DNA from: Perkinsus marinus ATCC 50983 | Lineage: Eukaryota; Perkinsozoa; Perkinsida; Perkinsidae | Direction of reading: 5' to 3' | Length of the DNA: 64,000 bases | Assembly (NCBI RefSeq): GCF_000006405.1 | Contig: NW_003214508.1 | Coordinates: forward strand, 96,996-160,995 | Shown: positions 55,669 to 64,000 of the stretch, in pieces | Numbering within the stretch: position 1 is the stretch's first letter | Layout of the letters: each line of letters starts with the position of its first letter | Position numbers and translations under genes: made by a program | The notes under the pieces: model-generated | The model's database searches: none | Told to the model about the DNA's origin: nothing | What the model saw: only the letters and a program-made list of their open reading frames with translations

Positions 55669-58600
55669 ATGGTGGACGACTCGAGCAACGACACCAGCCA
55701 TCCCGAGGGGAATCCTCCGAGGACCGCACGGCGAAGAATCATGTCTAGTGATAATCATCACTGTATAGCGACACTGCCAGACAGACTACCTCCGATGAGG
55801 AGATATTCTAAGTAGAATTGGAGGCAACTTCGATGGTTGCTTAGAGGTATGGCGATTCAGGTTGAACAAATCTATCGCGTATAGACCGGGCCAAGCTGCT
55901 GTATATCACCCAATGTTGGAACGAAAATTGATACTAAAACCATTTCAAGGTAGAAGGCGTAGTTGCACTGTTTGCTGTGGTGGGTTGAGTTCATTGCTGG
56001 TAGTTCACCCGTCTGAACTTCCCCCGGATTTTGTGACGGACATGTGGGAGAGGAGTTTGAAAGAAGCCGTGCGGGCGAGTTATGGTCGTGATGGTGACGG
56101 CATCGAGGAGATGAGAGGCAACAGGAGTCTTGAAGAGCGATATCGCATTGTAGGGGTGACTCGGTGACTGTCCATATCTCGTTAGTGGTGGTGTTCAGAA
56201 GATACTTACTTTGTTTAGGTTGATACTATATGTCGTAATGGCCGTGAACTGGAGCTTTTCGATCTCCTCAGGAGTGAGCTCAAGAATGATATTTTTTCAA
56301 TTGTCAAGTACGTTTCCTCTTTAACCTCTTTAGGCATGATGAGTGAAGATCAGGTCAATTTCGGAATGTAAAGTTGATGATTCTGCTACTAACGAGGCAG
56401 TGGAATGCCTAAAACAGGTTCAAGACGTTTGGAATCGACACAGAAAGGATCTTGTAAGCATCGAGACGAAGGTTTTCATAATAAAATATTGAGGAACCCT
56501 TTTGTTCGTTCTCGGTAGGGGCAACTCTAATTTGTATGAGGATCAGTTAAAGTATGTGCCAGCTAGAAACTCGTGAACTGGGCGAGCGGTTTTTCCATTT
56601 GTTTTGATGAGTTTGAACTTAATTCCTCTCCGGATGGGTTCACCAAACTTGGTTCTCCACGAATCGAAGTCGCGCACTGGAAAAAGTGTTTCTTGTTATT
56701 TTTACTCTCGAGTGTTGAGAATTCTCAGCGGGTTTTGGAGAATCTTCACCTTTTGTTAGTCGAACCAAATTTCAACTGAAGAAGTTGATTACGGAAATAG
56801 ACACATCTAAAAGGTTGTTATTGATCTCGAAATTACATATCGGTAGTCGCCTCGAGCTTTCGCTGCTGCCTTGCCTTATCTTCGAGTGAATCGACACATC
56901 TCCTTCAGGGGCTCGTACGGAATATCTTTTTACCTCTGGACAACTTCTTGGCGGCGACGGGAGGCATGCTGGAGGGGGAGAAAGATTCGTCACGCACGCG
57001 GAAGAATTTGCCAGTTGGTTTGAGAGAAATGGGTTTGGGAATGCTGAAGAAATATATGGTGAGTAGAAAATGCAACGAGCAGGGATCGAACCTGCGCCTC
57101 GGCCACATGATCATTTCAGTGCTCCTGGGAAAAGAAGAATAACGAGAGATCTATCATATCTCGTGCGTGTGAGTGCCTTCTGACCTGCATACAGCATAGC
57201 AGATCTGTATGTGTCGGAGAGGATCCTTCCTGGGACCTGTACGGCGATGTTATCGTTATGATACGGTAAAGTTACCTTAGGTGAAGTATTGGGGTATGTG
57301 GTGTTCGTGTAGGTCGCTGGATATGTACAAGGATATGTTCGAGAGACCTTTTGAGGAGGCCACTAAGGAATATTATGAAGACGAGGTGAGCAGTACTGTC
57401 ATCGACGAGCATGGTCGGGAGAGTGTAAAATGATGAATAACAGCTAGACCTGTAGGGAGCACTTGTAATTGTTATGTTCTCCTCTTCTTTAGTCGGCCTC
57501 GAAGATCGATACGTTATCAACTGAAGGGTAAGCTGGGCTATTGTATGGGCGAGAGTGTGAGGGGAAATGTACACATAGTCAACTAACTCGATCTGTTGGT
57601 GACAATATGAAAATTATGGGAGAAATTTCTGGGGAATTCGTATTGGCTTCTGTACACTTCTACCTTGGTTCATGCTTTAACTCCTATTCTTAGTGAGAAA
57701 AAATCTGAGATCAGCTGAGGAAACTCTAACACTGGATTCCACATGCATTAGATGGGCTTCTGAGCTGCTGTGTTACAAATTTGCCAGTTATGAATTTCGA
57801 ATGCGTTATGGTAGGATCGAACCGGATACCTCACGGTGTGTAGATATCTGGACTATGTAGAGGGTGTATGGGAGAAGGAGAGGTCCCTGCATGATGCCTG
57901 TAAACTCCACTCTCACACTTGGCAGGACACTGATAGGATCCTTAGGGATCAGCTGGTAGGCTGCTTCGCTCCGCCTTTTTTCATTGCTGTTTTTTATTCA
58001 GTTGGTCATGCACAGTGCGTCTCTGACTAGTACTGAACGCCTCCTAGAGCTGCTTGATGCGAAACCTGAGCCCAAAACGGAGGCTGCTAAAACTCTATTG
58101 CGATTCTTAGAGGTCAGTGAGGAATACGACGTAGAAATGACGTTATGTTTGTCTCTTATTTTGACTTACGTTGCCGAGCCTGGAACCCGTAAGGGATTTG
58201 ATCATCTTGTCGGTGTTAGATGGTCCATGTCACGTCGGAGGTGAAGTTGTCCTGGTCTCAAGCGATACGTACAATAGGTGAGGCTCTTATGAAAAAGTAC
58301 TCATATCTGACCTCTTTTGTATCTTACGTGGTCAACCTAAAGATACCTTGCCTTCAACACACTAGCTGAGGGAGTTGGCCTCATTAAGGAGCTGCTCACT
58401 TTGAAGGAAAACTTGGACCTGATACTTGCTGACACTTTCGTCGACCCCGACTTGGCGGTGTCCTTCCGAATCGCTGTGAAGGAAGCTTTTGAGGTGAGCA
58501 ATTTTGTGGCGCGTGACAAGTATGCGTGTTTATTTTAGACCTTCATGAATAGCTGCGACCAAGTGAACAAGTGTGCTCATCTGTTGGCGAAGTAGGGGAT

Positions 58601-61055
58601 ACCTATCACTATGTGATAGCTTTTTTCAACAGGTACTGTGATGACTCCATCGGCTCCTATGTACGTAATATGAAGAGTAGTTTAACAGGGGAGGAAGTGG
58701 AGGCTAGGATGGATTCGGTTATGACTCTTTTCCGGTAAAAATGTCGGAAAATATTTTTGCGCTGTTTTGGTATTAGTAATAGTCATCGTCCAGCTGAGGA
58801 GTCTCCGAGATTTAGGAAGATGATGATGACCAAGTATTGGTGTTGTTGAACAGGTTCATATCGGCGAAAGATATTTTCGAGGCGCACTACAAGAACGATC
58901 TGGCCAAGAGGTTGCTCTCTGCTCACACTATGAGGGGGCCTGACGAACCTCTAACTGGTAGAATACCTTTGCCATTGGTGGTACCAATGCCTTCGTCCAG
59001 AGAACTCTTCGTATCGAGGACATGAATTGGAGAAGTCTATGCTGCAGAAGCTGAGGACCGAATGTGGAGGTAAGCCAGAGTGACGTTCGATCGTTGTGGG
59101 GCTGGACGATGTGCACATGGTCAACTAGATATGTCGCTGACAATATGAGGAAATTTTGGGAAATTCTTACTGGCATACATAAACATCTATATTTAGTGAG
59201 GAAACTCCTTAACTCAGCTGAGGGGAGCGAACGTATATTTCTCACGGGGCTGTATAGGGGACTGATAGTCGCAGGGCTATACACATGTCACTCTCGTGGA
59301 GGTCTTTAGTACGACTTAGTCTAGTCTGCTGTAGGTGGGTTTACATCGAAGCTTGAGGGGATGTATCGTGATATGGATTTGAGCTGTGCGCTAAACAAGG
59401 AGTTCACTGAGAAGAGGAACCAACAACTGCAGGGTGATGATAGCCAATCACCGCAGTTCGAGGTGAGCTACTCTCCTATGGTCCTCGGCATTGCATAGTT
59501 CGTCTCAGGCTATGGTCCTGACATCGGGAATCTGGCCCACCTACACTCAGTGGCCCAAGGATGTAAGATAGGGACTGGACAGCAGTGTTGTTGGAGTATA
59601 TGTTTGCTTCCCTCATTCGGAAGTTTCCTCGCTAATTCTATTTGAATTCGGGTAGAAGCGTTTGGAAACCAACTAGAATCTCCTCAGAATTTTCACATTG
59701 TCATGTAGTTGATTGTGTGCATATTTTCCACCCATACTGAGATCGAACGAGTTCAGTTCCGACCCTCCCCGCCCCGATAGCATCGCTGCAGCAGAGCTTC
59801 ACTCAGTTCTACATCGGCAAACACTCGGGACGAACACTCACCTGGATGCCGTCACTCGTAAGCTTCGTCAGTCATTGGTGTTGATAGAGGTTTGTGAGTT
59901 GCCCATGGAGTGGTATGGGTATAATATCTCATGTGTCCGTACTGCTCGCCCGCTATATATTCGATTTATTACCAACAATGCGGGTACGAGGGCACATCCA
60001 TTGGCATCACAAAATTGTCAGTGTTTTCTGGGTCAGCAGCCAGAGTGACGACACGAGACTCGATACGATATCGGACGGATGCAGTACATGATCCCATCTA
60101 GCTTTCTGTCACATGTGCTCTCCCAGTGTTCTCTATCCTTAGGGAGGAGCATTGGTCCGATATAACATGCGCAGTACAGCTCGACCCGTCGTGAAGGACC
60201 TTGTGGTATCAGCAGCCCAAGCAATAGTGCTTACATATGTATTCAATGATAGCAGCACTGCTACTGCTGCCAAGGTCTGTGAAGGTGAGTGCGAGGTCGC
60301 AGGTTCGATCCCTGGGGGTTGCAACTTGCGATTTGTTCATAGAGAATTAGCCATTTCAACAATTCTGCTCATACGGTGTTCTCATTCCGACAGTTACTGG
60401 CTTGCCTGTGGAAGAGCTCCGGCGGATCCTCTTCCCTATGGTCTACCGAGTCCGGGTAGGTTATTCGCAGTAGCATTGGAAGCATTGATAGTTGCATCAG
60501 ATTCTTAACAGATCAACAGGAGGACCCGAGGATAAGCAAGTGGCTGCTTCTGAATCATATACTCTCAATAGGGAGTTACAGGAGAAGAAGAGGCGTATCA
60601 TAGTACCACAGGTGATCTTGTTGATATACATCCGAGTTCGATTCCTGGTGAAGGCACATTTCTTGTGTTTAGATGGCCGTACGGGACGAAAAGGCGGAAG
60701 TGCGTGCCACTGATAGCAGGGTTAACGAAGATCGACAGTAAGCAGATCGTGTTCGACTCGCGACGGCAGTATTTTCGACGGAGTATTTACTATCAGATTC
60801 CTTCTGGACGCTGTATTAGTCCGGATCATGAAATCGAAGAAGACGTTGTCTCATAACTCCCTTGTGGCAGAGACTCTCAAGGAATGCAGTGCTACTTTCA
60901 CTGCCGAGATTGGTGAAGTTAAAAAACGGTTAGTCCCGGAATCGAACTTGCACGGCTTTTTGATTGGCTTCCTTCTCAGCATCGAGTCCCTCATTGAGCG
61001 AGAGTACTTGGAAAGGGATTTGTCGAGTCCCAGCACGTATCATTACCTCGCGTAG
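55669..61055 (+). CDS. Cullin, CUL4-like, many exons
   Basis: Scaffold of a cullin-RING ubiquitin ligase. N-terminal part: RKLILKPFQ, LPPDFVTDMWERSLKEAVRA, ICRNGRELELFDLLRSELK. Middle: LDMYKDMFERPFEEATKEYYEDE (about 57310-57390), YLDYVEGVWEKERSL, LIKELLTLKENLDLIL, DIFEAHYKNDLAKRLLS, LEKSMLQKLRTECG, GFTSKLEGMYRDMDLS, VLTSGIWPTYTQWP and FTQFYIGKHSGRTLTW. C-terminal winged helix: VRIMKSKKTLSHNSLVAETL, then KKRIESLIEREYLERD after a 51-nt intron, ending STYHYLA, stop 61053-61055. The lysine in VRIMKSKKTL is the expected neddylation site. WPTYT, IESLI and YHY-A favour CUL4 over other cullins. The start is uncertain: ATG 55669 opens an acidic lead, ATG 55913 lies just before RKLILK. At least three introns hold copies of the short element; several carry tRNA-like B-boxes. 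Confidence 0.85.
57071..57115 (-). repeat. tRNA T-arm-like fragment in a cullin intron
   Basis: Minus strand reads GCAGGTTCGATCCCTGC, a perfect T stem-loop with B-box, and ends TCGTTGCA like a tRNA 3' acceptor with discriminator. The matching 5' acceptor and D-arm are absent, so this is a fragment, not a gene. Confidence 0.5.
57550..57734 (-). mobile_element. Copy 6 of the intron-associated short element, in the cullin gene
   Basis: Shares GAGGGGAAATGTACACATAG, TCAACTAACTCGATCTGTTG, GACAATATGAAAATTATGGG, TGAGATCAGCTGAGGAAAC and ends TAACACTG. It starts 22 nt after the donor of intron 57528-57838, the same spacing as in copies 2 and 3. Confidence 0.75.
59100..59252 (-). mobile_element. Copy 7 of the intron-associated short element, in the cullin gene
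   Basis: Blocks GATGTGCACATGGTCAACTA, GACAATATGAGGAAATTTTG, GAAATTCTTACTGGCATAC, AACTCAGCTGAGGGGAGCG, end CACGGGGCTG. It lies in the intron between the LRTECG and GFTSKLEG exons. Confidence 0.75.
59583..59739 (+). mobile_element. Copy 8 of the intron-associated short element, filling a cullin intron
   Basis: From CAGTGTTGTTGGAGTATATG to ATATTTTCCACCCATACTG. The host intron is read as 59563-59741, so the element leaves only 20 nt before it and AG after it. Forward orientation, like copies 2 and 5. Confidence 0.75.
60285..60325 (+). repeat. tRNA B-box fragment in a cullin intron
   Basis: GGTCGCAGGTTCGATCCCTG followed by GGGGTTGCA resembles a tRNA 3' half. It lies between the VFNDSSTATAAK exon and the TGLPVEELRR exon. 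No 5' half. Confidence 0.45.
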
Positions 61056-61994
61056 TTTCATCTCTTGTTGACCGTTGTGATTTGAGTTGTCATTGTAGTG
61101 GGCCACCTTAAAGACTGAGATATGCATAACTACAACACAGCCGTACCATGCTAACAATATTAGCATGAAACGGCTGAAGGGTAACGTAAATCCACATGGC
61201 ATCCGATTCCTACTCCATAACGAAATCGATGTTCTTATACGCGGGATTGATTTCTCGATTTCACCACTGCCAGAAGTTGTGTCTCTTTCCGTGAATGTGA
61301 TTTTTCACTCATAAAATTTCGCCTTGATAGCAAAATAGATTTCTGAAAGGTACAGTAGTGTGGCGCTACTCGTACCGGGCTGCTAGTAACTACAGTTTAG
61401 CTATTCTTCCCTTATACTCATATAGTATTCGCTAGATGACAAAGGAGTTGGGAATGGCAAAGAATATACATATGGGATCACATGCTTACAATCCTCGGTA
61501 AATCATGTAATGCAACGTGAGATTATAAGCTGGAATACCTCGGGTTGTGGTAAAATCATTGCTGAGGTAAGGTACCATTATCAGCGGATTAGGTTCGCGT
61601 TTGGCATCGAGAAAGGAGGGTCTTAGGCTATTGTACATTAGCGAGATTCATTACACTGAGGCAAATCTTCAAGTGGGATAGTCAGCTCACCTCGAGAAAC
61701 AGTTCTTGGTAAGATTTTGAACTTTTGTCCGTGTTCCACTCCCCTCATGCCTGCAATGATTGAAGGAACGCAACCAGAACAAACAATCATTGCTTTCTGC
61801 ATCAATCGTGATTTGAGACTTTTCACTTGCTAAGGGATGGATATAATCACTACTGAGCCAGTTAGTTGATGAATGAGAGATATACAACAGTACTTACGAA
61901 TGAATAGCAAGCGATTATCGCGTCCTGGCGGGCTCATCTACAACTAATCGCCGAGGACGAGTGCTTTCAGTGGCGAGCTCAACATCGCAGAGAT
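61056..61994. other. Intergenic region between convergent cullin and Cys-rich genes
   Basis: About 940 bp. Open frames on the minus strand (about 61638-61887) lack motifs. GCTAACAATATTAGC near 61149 is a small palindrome. Nothing else recognised. Confidence 0.4.
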
Positions 61995-62906
61995 CTAGGG
62001 CGGTGTTGGCGTAGTAAGAGCGGTAGCAGTCTGCACTGCAGAAGTAGACCCCGGAGAAGTAGCTGCCGTGGTTATGATAGGAGTCGTAGTTGTACTGTCC
62101 CCGTAATTATTGCAGACACTCGGGCCACAAGGCTGGTCACCGTCATAGCAGACCGGTACGTAGAGCCACCACTTGCAGTACGACACGCGATCACCGGAGA
62201 GGCCAGTGTTAGTAGCGGCACAGTAGGCGTCACAATTGGGGCTGGGGCCGGCATGAGAGTCAGGAGGACCTCCAGTGGGGGCAGGGGTGCCGGTAGGGCA
62301 ATCTGATGGGCCACAGGACTGATCCCCACCGTAGCAGGAGGGCTCACTCTTCCACCACTTGCAGAAGGAAGATGGTCCATTGAGACCAACACAGTAGGAA
62401 TTGCAAGGGACGGACTCGTAAGGGTGGGCCTCGAAAGGAAGTGTCGGCGTCGGGGCAGGAGGCCACGTCTGCGAGGTGCACACAGTTTGATCCCCACACG
62501 GCTGATCACCACCGAGACAAGTAGGGCGAGGGAGCCACCACTTGCAGTACGAAGCCTCATCGTTGAGACTCTGACACATAGTGTCACACGCTGGCTCATA
62601 CGTTCCATCACCAGTGGGGACCGCATCAGTCGGTGTCACCGTTACAGGAGGGCCGCAGATAGCAATAGTGCCACAAGGCTGATCACCCCCTTGGCAAGTG
62701 GGTGGGCTCAAATCCAGTTTACAGTAAGAAGCACCTCCGTTAAGTCCCTGGCAGTAGACGTCGCAGGTGTTCTGCAAGGTAGCAGGGTTAACGGGACTTG
62801 CCGAGCCTGTAGTGGTTGGGATGGACGTGGTGGTGCTGGCTTGGAGATTACGTGGACTCCCTAACACCACTGCAGAAAGAGTACTGACGGTGAGTAGTTT
62901 GAACAT
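61995..62906 (-). CDS. Secreted protein with four Cys-rich repeats (303 aa), intronless
   Basis: ATG at 62906, TAG at 61995-61997. Signal peptide MFKLLTVSTLSAVVLGS. Then four copies of a repeat of about 55-60 residues with pattern C-x3-C-x2-LN-x4-SYCKWW-x3-P-x-C-x-GGDQPCG-x3-C: at residues about 48-84 (SYCKLD variant), 105-142, 167-202 and 225-270 (with a short insert, NTGLSGDRVSYCKWW). Linkers are Pro/Thr-rich (TPAPTGGPPDS) and the tail is Thr/Ser-rich, suitable for O-glycosylation. Six Cys per repeat suggest a disulphide-linked module. The Trp pairs could face a ligand such as sugar; this is inference. Single exon, unlike most neighbours. No known family named with confidence. Confidence 0.78.
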   Translation of the reverse strand: MFKLLTVSTLSAVVLGSPRNLQASTTTSIPTTTGSASPVNPATLQNTCDVYCQGLNGGASYCKLDLSPPTCQGGDQPCGTIAICGPPVTVTPTDAVPTGDGTYEPACDTMCQSLNDEASYCKWWLPRPTCLGGDQPCGDQTVCTSQTWPPAPTPTLPFEAHPYESVPCNSYCVGLNGPSSFCKWWKSEPSCYGGDQSCGPSDCPTGTPAPTGGPPDSHAGPSPNCDAYCAATNTGLSGDRVSYCKWWLYVPVCYDGDQPCGPSVCNNYGDSTTTTPIITTAATSPGSTSAVQTATALTTPTPP

Positions 62907-64000
62907 GAGTAAGAAGGTCTGTTAGAAATCTGATATCAGCATTGACTTGTCAGCCACGACAGGCTTAGAAGGGCTACACACGCTCAGTTCAGCAGCTCTT
63001 GCAATGAATCAGCTGTGCGATTGATGACCGTATAAAAGCAGATGCTGGATGTGATGCGATGCGACCAGATCGAAACGGTTTGATGTTACTATCTTCCATC
63101 GTGCGCTGGGTCTTTCATTTTCCGCCTGTGAGAAGTGTTCGCCAGCCAGTGTCCGAGCACCGTCTGTTACTCTAACGATTACGGCGATTTGGGGTGGCAT
63201 TATCGGCCCTCGCGCTTATATAGCAAGTTGTTAAATTTTTAAATGCGTCCAGTGTTGGAAGTTAGCAACGTCACGACGAGACTGGGAATGGATAAGCAGC
63301 TAATTCCGAAGTCATCATGTCGTCGATCTGACTTCCTTCAATCGGAATGCTCTGCCGTAGTGTACAAACGACAAGTTCAGGACGATTTTGTAACTTCGTG
63401 TGTGTTACGGGGTCGCGATAGGAACTACGGGACCCTCAGCAGGAGCGCTCATGGGCAGGCAAGTAGGTGAGGAGGGACAGCCACCCTTGCAGTATCAAGA
63501 CTGTTAAACTCAATCTGGAGGAATGCCCAAATGACCAATACGTGTTGATGACGATGAGACAAGTCTGCAGTAATTTTGGTACTCGTGTTGGTCTCTGAGC
63601 ATTTCTACCAGGAGTGGTGTGTGAAGTTCCATGATGCAGTGAGGAGACCTGCGGGCTCGCTGATGAAGTGTGACATATCTTGACACACTGGTCGGGGTCG
63701 GTTTTATAACGATGCGATAGAAGAGAAACCGATGAGTTCAATTTTGTTAGTTCAGCTTTGCCTGATAGAGTAACACAATAAAGCACGCACTTATCTGGTC
63801 TTCACTTTCTAATGGTAGCTGATCCAACGTAACATATGATACAATCACCTAGCCGAGAAGTTGAGGAAATCGTTTCCTGAAGTTGCCGAGATCAGTTCCC
63901 TCCATAACGCGAGTATAGCTTTTCTTCACAATGTTGTCAACACCTTGTTTCATATTGCGTATGTTCTGCGAAGTGTTTGCACGATCATATCGTCAGTACG
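62907..64000. other. Right-edge region without supported genes
   Basis: About 1.1 kb upstream of the Cys-rich secreted gene. TATAAAAGCAG (63031-63041, plus strand) is TATA-like but faces away. Open frames (for example minus 63436-63786) show no motif. Confidence 0.35.

Noticed and set aside
57071..57145. Complete tRNA gene in a cullin intron
   Set aside because: Only the T-arm and 3' acceptor are present; no matching 5' acceptor or D-arm.

Overview
This window looks like nuclear DNA of a protist, most likely an alveolate close to Perkinsus. The reasons are many GT-AG introns of about 37-58 nt, a stand-alone glutamine-dependent carbamoyl-phosphate synthase II (CPSase II), a secreted leishmanolysin-like peptidase, sphingolipid-synthase-like membrane proteins, and almost no retro-element coding. 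The organism is an inference from gene content and intron style. No spliced-leader gene or rRNA is present to confirm it. Because genes are split into many short exons, I joined exons by hand from frame, splice sites and family motifs.

Layout: 36-1500 (-) VHS-domain trafficking protein; 2213-8557 (+) CPSase II, 14 exons; 9494-13338 (+) a single-pass membrane kinase fused to a PP2C phosphatase; 13812-16376 (+) M8 peptidase; 16.4-22.9 kb gene-poor, with one small secreted protein (-); 22922-27536 (-) TTC27-like TPR protein; 27730-28205 (+) hypothetical; about 30.1-32.5 kb (+) hypothetical with a conserved C-terminal motif block; 33071-33507 (+) small TFIIIC-like protein; 33927-34008 (-) tRNA-Ser(UGA); 34393-37972 and 38107-41215 (+) tandem sphingolipid-synthase-like paralogues, the first carrying an antisense tRNA-Val in an intron; 41.2-45.1 kb repeats, including a 53-bp minisatellite; 45106-46437 (+) intronless TIR-like multi-pass membrane protein; 46579-47155 and 47336-47807 (+) two small genes; 48.5-49.5 kb (+) ankyrin-like gene; about 50 kb duplicated tRNA-Ser, one copy decayed; 50974-52168 and 52297-53639 (+) two neighbouring His/Asp-rich secretory-pathway proteins; 54.5-55.5 kb hypothetical; 55.7-61.1 kb (+) cullin, CUL4-like; 61995-62906 (-) secreted protein with four Cys-rich repeats.

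The main cross-cutting pattern is a short non-autonomous element (about 150-185 bp, ends starting CAG with a GGAAWATATGC-like core). At least eight copies lie in the window, in either orientation, and at least seven sit inside introns of VHS, CPSase, M8 peptidase, TTC27 and cullin genes. Other notable structures are four different perfect hairpins in a row at 32714-32861, a second MITE in the last CPSase intron, and tRNA B-box-like fragments in several introns. The genes look like ordinary independent units (pyrimidine synthesis, membrane traffic, ubiquitin ligase, lipid synthesis, secreted/parasite-surface proteins). I see no operon-like pathway cluster.
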